This document shows positions 8,136-17,092 of a stretch of DNA of 64,000 nucleotides, piece after piece. The notes below the pieces were generated by a model that saw only the letters and a program-made list of their open reading frames with translations, searched no databases and was not told the origin of the DNA. Source of the stretch: CALNXN01 sp942490645 (GTDB lineage Bacteria > Pseudomonadota > Alphaproteobacteria > Rhodobacterales > Rhodobacteraceae); NCBI GenBank assembly GCA_942490645.1, contig CALNXN010000010.1, positions 186,001 to 250,000 on the forward strand, written 5' to 3'. The position numbers and the translations under genes are program-made. The stretch's first letter is position 1. Every line of letters begins with the position of its first letter.

Positions 8136-10175
8136 ATGAAGAAGATTCTGTTATCCAGCGCGGCGCTGACGGTGATGGCGGGGGCCGCGATGGCCGCCTG
8201 CCCGGCCGTGACCGTGTCGGACCCCATGGGCGTCAGCGCCGGGGCCTTCCCGCAGCAGTACGAACTGGCCGAGTTCCAAGGCCTGGCCGATTGCACAATG
8301 GAAATGTCAGAGAACCCTGATATCGCCGCAATGAATGCGCGTATTCGCGGCAACCCCGAGATGCCCGCGCTTGCGATGCGCTTGCCGTCCGAGCCGTTGG
8401 TTGTGGCCCCTTATGACATGATCGGCAGCTATGGCGGCACGTTCAATGCGTTGTCCAACGCGACCGAAGCGGGCACGTCCGACTTCATGTCGGTGCGCCA
8501 CGTCAACCTCGTTCGCTACGCGGATGATCTGACGACAATCGTGCCGAACGTCGCCAAAAGCTGGTCGTGGAATGATGATTTCACGCAGCTGACATTCGTT
8601 CTGCGCGAGGGCCACAAGTGGTCTGACGGCGCGCCCTTTGGCGCTGAGGACGTGGAGTTCTGGTATGAGAACCTGGCTCTTGATCCAAATGTGATCGAAA
8701 GCCCCAAGGACTATGTTCTGGCCGGTGGCGAGGCGATGACGGTCGATGTGATCGACGCGCAAACCGTGCGTTTCAACATGCCGTCACCCAAGCCGGGGTT
8801 CCTTGCCCACTTTGCCAACCACTATGCGCAAGGCTTCCAGCCCAAGCATTTCCTGGGGCAGTTCCACCCGGCCATCAACCCCGATGCGGATGCGCTTGCA
8901 CAATCGCTGGGCTTTGAAAACGGTTATGATCTGGTCAAGGCCTACTACGGCAGTTCCGACTGGATGGACACGCCTACGCCGATGTTGGCGCATCCAGATA
9001 AGGTTGCAAACCTGCCCCTTGATGCCGCTCCGACACTGGAAAGCCACATCGTGATTTCCGAGACCACGGAAGGGCGTCAGTTTGTTGCCAATCCATATTA
9101 CTTCATGGTCGATACGGCGGGCAATCAGCTGCCCTACATCAACGAGATGGACGAGATTTTCGTGGGCGAAAGCGAAGTGCGCTTGCTGAAACTGGTCAAC
9201 GGCGAAGTGGATTACAAAGCGCAGGCGCTGCAAATCGACTATGTTCCGCTGCTGATGGAAAATCAGGAGAAGGCCGGCTTTGTCGTCGATCTGAAACCTG
9301 ACATCACGATGCCGACCTTTGCGTTCAACGTGACGTCCGAGGATCTGGAAAAGCGCAAGGTCTTTGGTGATCTAAAGTTCCGTCAAGCCATGTCTGTCGC
9401 GATGAACCGCGACGAGATCAACGAAGTGGCCATGTTTGGTCTGGGCACGCCGCAGCAATACATCGGCTTTTCGCCCACGCCCGATTTTGTCACGCCCGAG
9501 TGGGAACAGCATTTTGCGCAGTACGACCCGGATATGGCAGCGGCACTGCTCGATGAGATCGGCGTTGTGGACACCGACGGCGACGGCATGCGCGAATTGC
9601 CAAATGGTGATCCGCTTGTGCTGAACCTGCAGGTGGCCACGCAAGGCATCTCGATCAAGATCGTCGAGCTTGTCGGTCAAAACTGGCGCGATGTCGGCAT
9701 CAACAACACGGTCAAAGAGGTGACATCGGATGAGTATCGTTCGTCGCAATCCTCCAACCAGCTTGATGTAACCTTGTGGGAGAAATCTGTACCGTTGGCC
9801 GTTGTTTTGGGGAATGGCGAAATCTTCATTCCGCCCTATGACAACTACTTCAACATGCGCACCGCGATGCTGTGGGGCGAATGGGTGGAATCCGGTGGAT
9901 CCGCTGGTGTTGAGCCCCCCGCTTACGCCAAGCAGATGATGGAAGACATCAAGGCGTTTCAGGCCACGCCGGTTGGCACGCCTGAATCCGATGCGCTGGG
10001 TCTGAAACTGGTCGAGACCATGACCAGCAACCTGTTGTTCATCGGCACGGTAAAAGAGCAAAAGCCGATTTACCGCAACGCAGCCCTCAAGAACTTTCCC
10101 GAGTTCAAGACCGCGTCCTATGCCTATTACCGGACGTATCCTTACCGTCCGTCGCAGTGGTTCCTGGACGAATAA
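8136..10175 (+). CDS. Peptide/opine-type ABC transporter solute-binding protein
   Basis: A 679-residue periplasmic binding protein of the SBP_bac_5 family. It has a Sec signal peptide (residues 1-20, 'MKKILLSSAALTVMAGAAMA') and a family core: 'VPNVAKSWSWNDDFTQLTFVLREGHKWSDGAPFGAEDVEFWYEN' and 'FGDLKFRQAMSVAMNRDEIN'. At about 680 residues it belongs to the long subclass usually paired with its own DppBCDF genes, as here. AAGGAGA five bases before the ATG fixes the start. It is the first gene of a five-gene import operon and likely delivers a peptide or peptide-like compound; the identity is unknown. Confidence 0.88.
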   Translation: MKKILLSSAALTVMAGAAMAACPAVTVSDPMGVSAGAFPQQYELAEFQGLADCTMEMSENPDIAAMNARIRGNPEMPALAMRLPSEPLVVAPYDMIGSYGGTFNALSNATEAGTSDFMSVRHVNLVRYADDLTTIVPNVAKSWSWNDDFTQLTFVLREGHKWSDGAPFGAEDVEFWYENLALDPNVIESPKDYVLAGGEAMTVDVIDAQTVRFNMPSPKPGFLAHFANHYAQGFQPKHFLGQFHPAINPDADALAQSLGFENGYDLVKAYYGSSDWMDTPTPMLAHPDKVANLPLDAAPTLESHIVISETTEGRQFVANPYYFMVDTAGNQLPYINEMDEIFVGESEVRLLKLVNGEVDYKAQALQIDYVPLLMENQEKAGFVVDLKPDITMPTFAFNVTSEDLEKRKVFGDLKFRQAMSVAMNRDEINEVAMFGLGTPQQYIGFSPTPDFVTPEWEQHFAQYDPDMAAALLDEIGVVDTDGDGMRELPNGDPLVLNLQVATQGISIKIVELVGQNWRDVGINNTVKEVTSDEYRSSQSSNQLDVTLWEKSVPLAVVLGNGEIFIPPYDNYFNMRTAMLWGEWVESGGSAGVEPPAYAKQMMEDIKAFQATPVGTPESDALGLKLVETMTSNLLFIGTVKEQKPIYRNAALKNFPEFKTASYAYYRTYPYRPSQWFLDE

Positions 10176-10197
10176 GCCCGAGGGTTTGATGAACACT

Positions 10198-10225
10198 GGT
10201 GCGGGCCGCTGACGTGGCCCGCACC
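10198..10225 (+). promoter_or_regulatory. Intercistronic stem-loop after the solute-binding protein gene
   Basis: Perfect 10-base stem (GGTGCGGGCC with GGCCCGCACC) around an 8-base loop, without a following T run. It lies between the binding-protein gene and the first permease. Such hairpins commonly shield the upstream mRNA so that the binding protein is made in excess over the permeases. Confidence 0.6.
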
Positions 10226-10277
10226 ATAACCAAGATGGACCCGCACGGGTTGTCTTAGCGGCGGGGCGCACAATCCG

Positions 10278-11282
10278 ATGGTTCAGTTTCTTCGATTTGC
10301 GGGCATCCGTGCGACCCTTGCATTCATAACGCTGTGTCTGGTGTCGTTCATCGTGTTTTCCCTGATGGAACTGGTGCCCGGCGATTGCGCGGAACGCTAC
10401 CTTGCCTTCAAGAACAGCCAAGGCGCGCAAATCTCCATCGCGGATATTGAAGCCGAGCGCGTGCGGCTGGGGTTGGACCGACCGTTCTTTGAGCGCTGGG
10501 TCAAATGGATATTCAACGCCTTTCAGGGCGAATTCGGCGACAGTTGCATCCTGCGCCTCGATATCAATCAACTTCTGGGCCAAAAAGTCTGGCTGAGCAT
10601 CGGCATCTGCCTGGGCTCGCTGCTGGTGGCCTATGCGATCGCCGTCCCGGTGGGGATTATCGCGGCCACATCGCGCAATCCTGTCCTGAACAACGGTCTG
10701 CGTCTGGTCAGCTATCTGGGCCTTGCCTTGCCCAACTTCCTGCTGGCGCTGATGATCATGCTGTTTTCGACGATGATGTTCGGCAACAGTCTGACGGGCC
10801 TCTTTTCGCCCGAATACCGTGACGCGCCGTGGGATTGGCCCAAGATCAAGGATTTTCTGGGCCATGTCTGGTTGCCTGTCTTTATCTTGGGGTGGTCGGC
10901 CACCGCCTTTGCCATTCAAACGGTGCGCGCACTGATGTCGGACGAGATTGGCAAGCTTTATGTCACCGCCGCCTCGGCGCGGGGTGTGACGGGGCGCAGA
11001 CTGCTGATGCGCTACCCTGCGCGCCATGCACTCAGCCCAATCATCAACTCGCTGGGCTTCGATCTGAACCGCATCTTCAACGAGTTGCCCATCGTCGCGC
11101 TGATCCTGACACTCACCGAAGCCGGGTCGCTCTTGATCGAGGCGCTCGCCCGCTCCAACGACCAGCAGCTTGCCGGTGCGATCATCTTTTTCCTCACCGG
11201 CAGCATCATCGCGATCAACTTCATCACCGATATCGTGCTGGCCATCGTCGACCCGCGCATCCGCCGCAGCATCTTGGGATAA
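10278..11282 (+). CDS. ABC transporter permease, DppB-type
   Basis: A 334-residue inner-membrane permease of the peptide/nickel (BPD_transp_1) class. It has an N-terminal helix ('FITLCLVSFIVFSLMELVPGD'), a periplasmic loop with 'RLGLDRPFFERWVKWI', and six or so helices. The cytoplasmic EAA loop reads 'YVTAASARGVTGRRLLMRYPARHALSPIINSLG'. It follows the intercistronic hairpin and is separated from the second permease by only five bases. It forms the heterodimeric pore with the next gene product. Confidence 0.88.
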   Translation: MVQFLRFAGIRATLAFITLCLVSFIVFSLMELVPGDCAERYLAFKNSQGAQISIADIEAERVRLGLDRPFFERWVKWIFNAFQGEFGDSCILRLDINQLLGQKVWLSIGICLGSLLVAYAIAVPVGIIAATSRNPVLNNGLRLVSYLGLALPNFLLALMIMLFSTMMFGNSLTGLFSPEYRDAPWDWPKIKDFLGHVWLPVFILGWSATAFAIQTVRALMSDEIGKLYVTAASARGVTGRRLLMRYPARHALSPIINSLGFDLNRIFNELPIVALILTLTEAGSLLIEALARSNDQQLAGAIIFFLTGSIIAINFITDIVLAIVDPRIRRSILG

Positions 11283-11287
11283 CGGAT

Positions 11288-12430
11288 ATGTCTGAGACCA
11301 ACATCTACGACGCCGCCGTCGATCAATCCGCCAAAGACGCCTATTTCACCGCCTCGCAGGGGCAGTTGATCTGGACCCGGTTCAAGAAACAAAAGGCCGC
11401 GATGGTCGGCGCGTGGGTGCTGGTTTTCTTGATCCTGTCAGGTATTTTCGCCCCCTTCCTTACGCCCTATGACCCCACGATCGCGGGGCGCGACAAGGAT
11501 TACCTGAACGGCGCACCCACAATTCCGCAGTTTTGCGACGACAATGGGTGTTCATTGCGCCCCTTCGTCTACGGGGTCGAACGCGAACGCTCTGCTGCAA
11601 CGAATTTCAGGTGGGTCACCACCATCAACACCGAGGACCGCAAATACGTTCAGTTCTTTGTCGAAGGGTCCGAATACCAGTTGTTCTTTATGACGTTTGA
11701 TACGCATCTCTTCGGGCTCGAGGACGGATTTATCCATCTCTTTGGGACGGATTCCACGGGCAAGGACATCTTTTCGCGGACCTTCCACGCCATCAACACG
11801 TCGCTGGCGGTCGGCACCATTGGTGTGTTCATTGCCTTTGTCCTGGCGCTGGTTATTGGCGGAATATCAGGGTTTTATGGCGGTTGGGTGGACAGTTTCA
11901 TCCAGATGATCACGGACGCGGTGCGCACGATACCGGCCATCCCGCTTTTTATGGCGCTGGCGGCCTTCATCCCCGATACCTGGAGCGCGGAGGAGCGGTT
12001 TTTCTTCATCTCCATCATCCTTGGCTTCATCGGCTGGCCCACGCTGGCGCGGCGGGTGCGCACGCATTTGCTGACCGAGCGCAATCAGGAATACGTGCTG
12101 GCCGCACAACTCTGTGGCGCGTCCTCTGGCCATGTGATCCGCAAGCATCTGCTGCCCAGTTTCACCAGCTATATCATCGTCGATCTGGTCATTTCCTTCC
12201 CCTATATGGTGCTGTCGGAAACCGCGCTCAGCTTTATCGGTCTTGGCCTCAAGGACCCGGTAAACTCACTGGGGGTGATGCTGCAAAACGTGACCAGTGC
12301 GGATGTGCTGCTGAACTATCAGTGGTATTTCATTCCGGTTATCTTTTTCATCATTCTGGTCATGGCCTTCGTTTTCGTCGGTGACGGGCTGCGCGATGCG
12401 GCGGACCCCTACGGAGACAGCAAGAAATGA
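11288..12430 (+). CDS. ABC transporter permease, DppC-type
   Basis: A 380-residue permease with an N-terminal cytoplasmic stretch, the OppC_N helix ('AAMVGAWVLVFLILSGIFAPFLTPYDP'), a long periplasmic insert (about residues 70-150, longer than in classical DppC) and the translocator domain. The EAA motif is 'YVLAAQLCGASSGHVIRKHLLPSFTSYIIVDL'. The enlarged insert fits partners of the long binding proteins. Its stop overlaps the start of the first ATPase by the ATGA arrangement, so translation is coupled. Confidence 0.88.
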   Translation: MSETNIYDAAVDQSAKDAYFTASQGQLIWTRFKKQKAAMVGAWVLVFLILSGIFAPFLTPYDPTIAGRDKDYLNGAPTIPQFCDDNGCSLRPFVYGVERERSAATNFRWVTTINTEDRKYVQFFVEGSEYQLFFMTFDTHLFGLEDGFIHLFGTDSTGKDIFSRTFHAINTSLAVGTIGVFIAFVLALVIGGISGFYGGWVDSFIQMITDAVRTIPAIPLFMALAAFIPDTWSAEERFFFISIILGFIGWPTLARRVRTHLLTERNQEYVLAAQLCGASSGHVIRKHLLPSFTSYIIVDLVISFPYMVLSETALSFIGLGLKDPVNSLGVMLQNVTSADVLLNYQWYFIPVIFFIILVMAFVFVGDGLRDAADPYGDSKK

Positions 12431-13428
12431 GCCGCCTGATTGATGTCGAGAACCTGACACTGCAATTCGACACCGACGAGGGGCGCATTACAGCCGTGGA
12501 TAACGTGTCCTTCAGCCTCGAGGCCGGGGAAGTCATGGGGCTGGTTGGTGAAAGCGGGTCCGGCAAATCCGTCACGGCCAAGTCGTTGATGAAGCTGAAC
12601 CCGCGCAATGCCGTCTACGGGCCGGACACCAAGATTACGCTGCATCTGGAGGACGGGCCGGTGGATGTCATGTCCCTGCAAAATGATGCAGAGATGAAGG
12701 TTGTGCGCGGCGGCGCGATATCCTTGATCTTTCAAGAGCCGATGGCCAGCTTTGCACCCGCCATTTCGATCGGTGATCAGATGGTTGAACAGCTGATGAT
12801 CCACACCGATTTCTCCAAGGCGCAGGCACGCGAGCTGTCTATCGAAATGCTGGATCGCGTCGGGATTTCGGATGCCAGCACACGGTTTGGCCAATACGCA
12901 TTCGAATTGTCGGGCGGCATGCGCCAGCGCGCGATGATCGCGATGGCGCTGTCGACCAAACCCAAGCTCTTGATCGCGGACGAACCGACCACGGCGCTGG
13001 ATGTGACCATTCAGGCGCAGGTGATCGACCTGATGAAGGACCTCGTGTCGGAGTTTGGTATGGGGATCATATTCATCACGCATGATCTGGGCGTCATTGC
13101 CCAAACCGCCGATAAGGTGGCGGTGATGTATCTGGGCAAGTTGGTCGAACAGGGCACGGTGCGCGATGTCATCCGCCGCCCCGCGCATCCCTATACGCGC
13201 GGCTTGCTGGCCGCCCTGCCGACGCTTGATGATATCGATGCGCCCCTTACGCCCATTCCCGGTGATATCCCCTCGCCGCTCGAACGCCCGTCGGGTTGCG
13301 TGTATCACACGCGCTGCCAAGAGGTGATCGGCCCGCGATGCGCAGCGGAGGTTCCGCGGTTCTTGCCCGTGGATACCGACCATGCTGCCGCCTGCCACCT
13401 CTATGACGCCAAGGAGGGTGCGGCATGA
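12427..13428 (+). CDS. ABC transporter ATP-binding protein, DppD-type
   Basis: A 333-residue ATPase with Walker A 'GESGSGKS', Q-loop 'FQEPM', signature 'LSGGMRQR', Walker B 'LLIADEPTTALD' and the switch His in 'FITHDLGV'. The C-terminal oligo_HPY extension ('SPLERPSGCVYHTRC', Cys-containing) marks the peptide-importer subfamily. It starts inside the permease stop codon and ends inside the next start codon (ATGA overlaps on both sides). Confidence 0.9.
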   Translation: MSRLIDVENLTLQFDTDEGRITAVDNVSFSLEAGEVMGLVGESGSGKSVTAKSLMKLNPRNAVYGPDTKITLHLEDGPVDVMSLQNDAEMKVVRGGAISLIFQEPMASFAPAISIGDQMVEQLMIHTDFSKAQARELSIEMLDRVGISDASTRFGQYAFELSGGMRQRAMIAMALSTKPKLLIADEPTTALDVTIQAQVIDLMKDLVSEFGMGIIFITHDLGVIAQTADKVAVMYLGKLVEQGTVRDVIRRPAHPYTRGLLAALPTLDDIDAPLTPIPGDIPSPLERPSGCVYHTRCQEVIGPRCAAEVPRFLPVDTDHAAACHLYDAKEGAA

Positions 13429-14423
13429 CCAATCCCCCCTTGATCCGCGCGCAAGGCTTGTCGGTGCACTATCCGTTGCGTGGGAGCTTGATCGGCCCCA
13501 AGCCTTATGTGGGCGCGGTGGAAAACGTGAACATCGAGATCGCCGCAGGGAGTTTCTTTGGCCTTGTTGGCGAATCCGGATCGGGCAAGACGACGCTGGG
13601 CCGCGCGATGCTGCGCGCCGCACCGATCAGCAGAGGCGACGTGCATTTTGACGATGGCGAGGTGGCGTATTCGCTCAAAGCCTTGGGCAAGCAGGACCTC
13701 AAGGAATATCGCAAGCGCGCGCAGTTGATCTTTCAAGATCCCTACGCAGCACTCAGCCCGCGCATGACCGTGCGCGATATCATCGCCGAGCCACTGGAGG
13801 TGATGGGCCTGACCAAATCGCGCGCGGAAACAGACGAACGCGTCCGTGAGATTGCCGCGAAATGCCGCTTGAACGTAGAGCACCTGCGCCGCTTCCCGCA
13901 CGCCTTTTCCGGCGGGCAACGCCAGCGTATTTCAATCGCGCGCGCGTTGGTTTCCGGCCCCAAGTTCATTGTGGCGGATGAAAGCGTTGCCGCACTTGAT
14001 GTGTCCATTCAGGCGGATGTTCTGAACCTGCTCAAGGCCATTCAGGCGGATATGGGGCTGACGTTTTTGTTCATCAGCCACGACTTGAGCGTGGTGGCGC
14101 ATGTCTGTGACCATGTGGCTGTGATGTATCTGGGGCGTATCGTCGAAACAGCCCCGACGCGGACGCTGTTTTCAACCCCGCGCCACCCCTATACGACGGC
14201 GCTTTTGTCCGCGATCCCGTCGCTTGATCCGGATGATCGGGGCGGCGCACAAAAGCTGGAGGGCGAGATCCCCTCGCCCACGAACCCGCCACCGGGCTGC
14301 AAGTTCCAAACCCGCTGCCCGCATGCCATTGATCTGTGCAGGACCAAGGAACCTGCGCTTGAGACCGCCGGCACAGAGCACCACGTCGCATGCCACCGCT
14401 GGCAGGAATTGAGCGCAAGCTAG
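13425..14423 (+). CDS. ABC transporter ATP-binding protein, DppF-type
   Basis: A 332-residue ATPase, last gene of the import operon. It shows Walker A 'GESGSGKT', signature 'FSGGQRQRISIARAL', and an unusual Walker B/D-loop reading 'FIVADESVAALDVS' where most relatives have 'DEPVSALDVS': Glu is kept, but Ser replaces the usual Pro. The switch is 'FISHDLSV'. The C-terminal oligo_HPY region has 'PSPTNPPPGCKFQTRCPHA'. It should pair with the preceding ATPase as a heterodimer. Confidence 0.9.
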   Translation: MTNPPLIRAQGLSVHYPLRGSLIGPKPYVGAVENVNIEIAAGSFFGLVGESGSGKTTLGRAMLRAAPISRGDVHFDDGEVAYSLKALGKQDLKEYRKRAQLIFQDPYAALSPRMTVRDIIAEPLEVMGLTKSRAETDERVREIAAKCRLNVEHLRRFPHAFSGGQRQRISIARALVSGPKFIVADESVAALDVSIQADVLNLLKAIQADMGLTFLFISHDLSVVAHVCDHVAVMYLGRIVETAPTRTLFSTPRHPYTTALLSAIPSLDPDDRGGAQKLEGEIPSPTNPPPGCKFQTRCPHAIDLCRTKEPALETAGTEHHVACHRWQELSAS

Positions 14424-14629
14424 GACCAAGTTGAGCGGCGTGACCACGGTGAACAAGTCGACTGCGGTGCTGATGGGCTGTTGGTTCATTTGCCCTGCAA
14501 AGCACCGTGACGCGCAAAACGGCTGAACTCAGGGCACATCATTCGACAAGGGCTTTCAACGTCCGGTCTGAGCCTAGAATTGATTGGTGCAGCAATATCT
14601 CCGAACGGCCGGGTTTGAAAGGAAGCCAT

Positions 14630-16876
14630 TCAGACTTGTGCTTTCACCTCGACCAGACAGCTGTGAGCAATAGGACCTTGGGCCAGCTTCGACGTTCCTT
14701 TGTCCAAGGTGAGCGTATTGGGGTTTCCAAGCATGCAGGTGTTGCCGGACGGGCTGTACCAAGCTCCCGTTGCAATCTGGATAACCCTTGGACGAATGGA
14801 CGTGCTCAGTCTTAGCTCTGCGATGCAGGCGCCTCTGGTGTTTTCAAGACGCACGATATCCCCTTCGTTTAACCCCCGCGCAGCAGCGTCATCAGGATGC
14901 ATCATCATGGGTTCGACGGCTTTGGGCCGGTCCTTTCGGCTGACCGCGCCATGGTCCAGTTGACTGTGCAATTTGTTCTTTGGCTGATTGGAAATCATGT
15001 GAAGTTGTTGGGAGGTCGCACGGCCGAGCCACTCTGCCGGCTCAATCCAAACGGGATGACCGGGGCAATCATCGTAACCGAAGCTGTCAATGGTTGCCGA
15101 AAAAATCTCTATCTTGCCGCTGGGTGTATCCAGCGGGTGGGATTTCGGATCTTTGCGAAAGTCCTCCATGGTGATTGTTGGCTTTGATGGGGTTGGCACG
15201 CGGAACCACCCGACTTTTTGCAAGGTATCCCAATCTGGCAAGTCAATGCCGTCGCTTGCCGCGTTTTGCCGTGAGACGCCCCAAATCCAACGCAACCAAT
15301 CCTCTGGGCTACGGCCTTCCGTAAACGCCTCTTCGACACCCATTTCGGTAGCGATCCCGCGGAAAATCTCGTGATCGTCTCTCGCTTGACCAACTGGATC
15401 AATCGCTTTGTCCATCACGACCAAGAACGGGTCCTTCGGGCTGATTGCGAGGTCCGACCGTTCAAGTGGGGTCGTGCAAGGAAGGACAATATCTGCGTGA
15501 AGAGCCAACGCGTTCCAGCACCATTCATTCGCGATGATTGTATCAGGTTTGGTCCACGCACGCCTCATTCGGTTGAGGTCCTGGTGATGATGGAAAGGAT
15601 TGCCTCCGGCCCACCAAATGACCCGCGCATCGGGATATTCATATGATTTGCCATCATACTCGAATGGCCCGCCCGGATTTTCCAACATGTCAGTCACACG
15701 GGCGACTGGAATGAAGTCTTTCACAGGGTTTTCGCCTTGTGGGAAAGAAGCGTAGTTGATCAGGTGACGGTTCAATCCGGTGTTGTTCATGGCCGAATAT
15801 CCAAAGGCCAATCCGGTGCCCGGCAATCCGATTTGTCCCAGCATCGAGGCAAGCGCAATGGCCGCCCAGAAAGGTTGTTCGCCGTGGTCTTGACGCGTTA
15901 ACGACCATGAAACGGAAATCATTGTTCGGTGCGCTGCCATACGCCTTGCAAGGTCGCGGATTTCCTCTGCAGGTATATCGCAAATGTCAGCCGCCCAGTC
16001 GGCCGTTTTGGCCACACCATCCACGTCGCCGGTCAAATAGGCTGAAAACCGTTCGAACCCAACTGTGTGGCTCTTGAGGAAATCCTGATCCGTTAGCCCC
16101 TCTGATATGAGGACATGGGCAAGGCCCAACATCATGGCTGCATCGGTGCTTGGACGGATCGCCAACCACTCCGGCTGCACTTCGTCTTCAATATCGCTCT
16201 GCAGGGGTGAGATGTTTATGAACTGCGTGCCAGCAGCGTGGGCCGCACGCAAACTGCTTTTCTGAATATGGGCTCCAACCCCACCTTGGCTGATCTGCCC
16301 ATTCTTCAACGGAACGCCACCAAAGGCCACGAACAGTTCACAATCAGACGCGATGGTTTCCCAGCTGGTTGTCCGGTCCAGGTGACCCCGAAATGTTCCC
16401 AACACATGCGGCACCAAAACTTCTGCTGCCGCAAAAGAGTAGGTGTTTTTTGAACTGGCATAGCCACCGATGCAGTTCAAAAACCTTTTGAGCTGGCTTT
16501 GAGCATGATGAAATCGGCCTGCACTCGCCCAACCATAAGAACCCGCATAAATCGACGCGTTGCCATGTGTGCGTCGAACGCGTGCCAATTCGTCTGCAAC
16601 AAGCCTGTTGGCCTTTTCCCAACTGACCTCAACGAACGTGTCGTTGCCACGGTTTGCCCCAGAGGTTCCGGGAGCGCCCTCAAGCCAGCTTTTGCGCACC
16701 ATTGGTGCCGTGATCCGCGTTGGGCCGTCCAACACATCGACGATGCCATGCCCGATCGGTGATGGATCATGATCTTCGCTAAAGTTTTCTAGCGAAACCA
16801 CGCGGCCACCTTCCACTCTGACATGATACGTGCCCCAGTGGTTCGACGTCAGCAAATCGCGGTCCGGTTTTTCCAT
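14630..16876 (-). CDS. Molybdopterin-dependent oxidoreductase, BisC/DMSO-reductase family
   Basis: A 748-residue catalytic subunit of the DMSO reductase superfamily, type III. No Tat signal and no N-terminal Fe-S cysteine motif are present, so it should be cytoplasmic like biotin sulfoxide reductase. The block 'YAGSYGWASAGRFHHAQSQ' contains the expected molybdenum-ligand serine (Ser118). 'VIWWAGGNPFHHHQDLNRMRRAW' and 'ANEWCWNALALHADIVLPCTTPLER' are typical cofactor-binding segments. The C-terminal dinucleotide-binding barrel carries 'LHMISNQPKNKLHSQLD' and 'ATGAWYSPSGN'. It probably reduces an S- or N-oxide; no redox partner is encoded next to it. It is divergent from the nitroreductase gene. 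Confidence 0.85.
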   Translation of the reverse strand: MEKPDRDLLTSNHWGTYHVRVEGGRVVSLENFSEDHDPSPIGHGIVDVLDGPTRITAPMVRKSWLEGAPGTSGANRGNDTFVEVSWEKANRLVADELARVRRTHGNASIYAGSYGWASAGRFHHAQSQLKRFLNCIGGYASSKNTYSFAAAEVLVPHVLGTFRGHLDRTTSWETIASDCELFVAFGGVPLKNGQISQGGVGAHIQKSSLRAAHAAGTQFINISPLQSDIEDEVQPEWLAIRPSTDAAMMLGLAHVLISEGLTDQDFLKSHTVGFERFSAYLTGDVDGVAKTADWAADICDIPAEEIRDLARRMAAHRTMISVSWSLTRQDHGEQPFWAAIALASMLGQIGLPGTGLAFGYSAMNNTGLNRHLINYASFPQGENPVKDFIPVARVTDMLENPGGPFEYDGKSYEYPDARVIWWAGGNPFHHHQDLNRMRRAWTKPDTIIANEWCWNALALHADIVLPCTTPLERSDLAISPKDPFLVVMDKAIDPVGQARDDHEIFRGIATEMGVEEAFTEGRSPEDWLRWIWGVSRQNAASDGIDLPDWDTLQKVGWFRVPTPSKPTITMEDFRKDPKSHPLDTPSGKIEIFSATIDSFGYDDCPGHPVWIEPAEWLGRATSQQLHMISNQPKNKLHSQLDHGAVSRKDRPKAVEPMMMHPDDAAARGLNEGDIVRLENTRGACIAELRLSTSIRPRVIQIATGAWYSPSGNTCMLGNPNTLTLDKGTSKLAQGPIAHSCLVEVKAQV

Positions 16877-17092
16877 GTCTCTCCACAGGGCTCAGCCGCT
16901 GCACTATTGGGAAGTCGATCTTTCTCATGTTGCCGTGCTGGTATCGAACAAGCAACGCTTTCTTGGTGGATTATTTGCGAGCTATTGAACCTGCGTTGAC
17001 TTGCCGTGTGGATGGAACGTTTTCCCCACAACGTGAGGCCAAAGGCAAACACTGAATGCCGCCGTTGTCGCTCAATGCTGCACAACAAATGA

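Noticed and set aside
9372..11027. 551-residue open frame on the minus strand.
   Set aside because: It is a His/Arg/Gln-rich shadow of the binding-protein and permease genes, without domain similarity.
12409..13623. 404-residue minus-strand frame.
   Set aside because: Antisense of the two importer ATPase genes; no recognisable fold.
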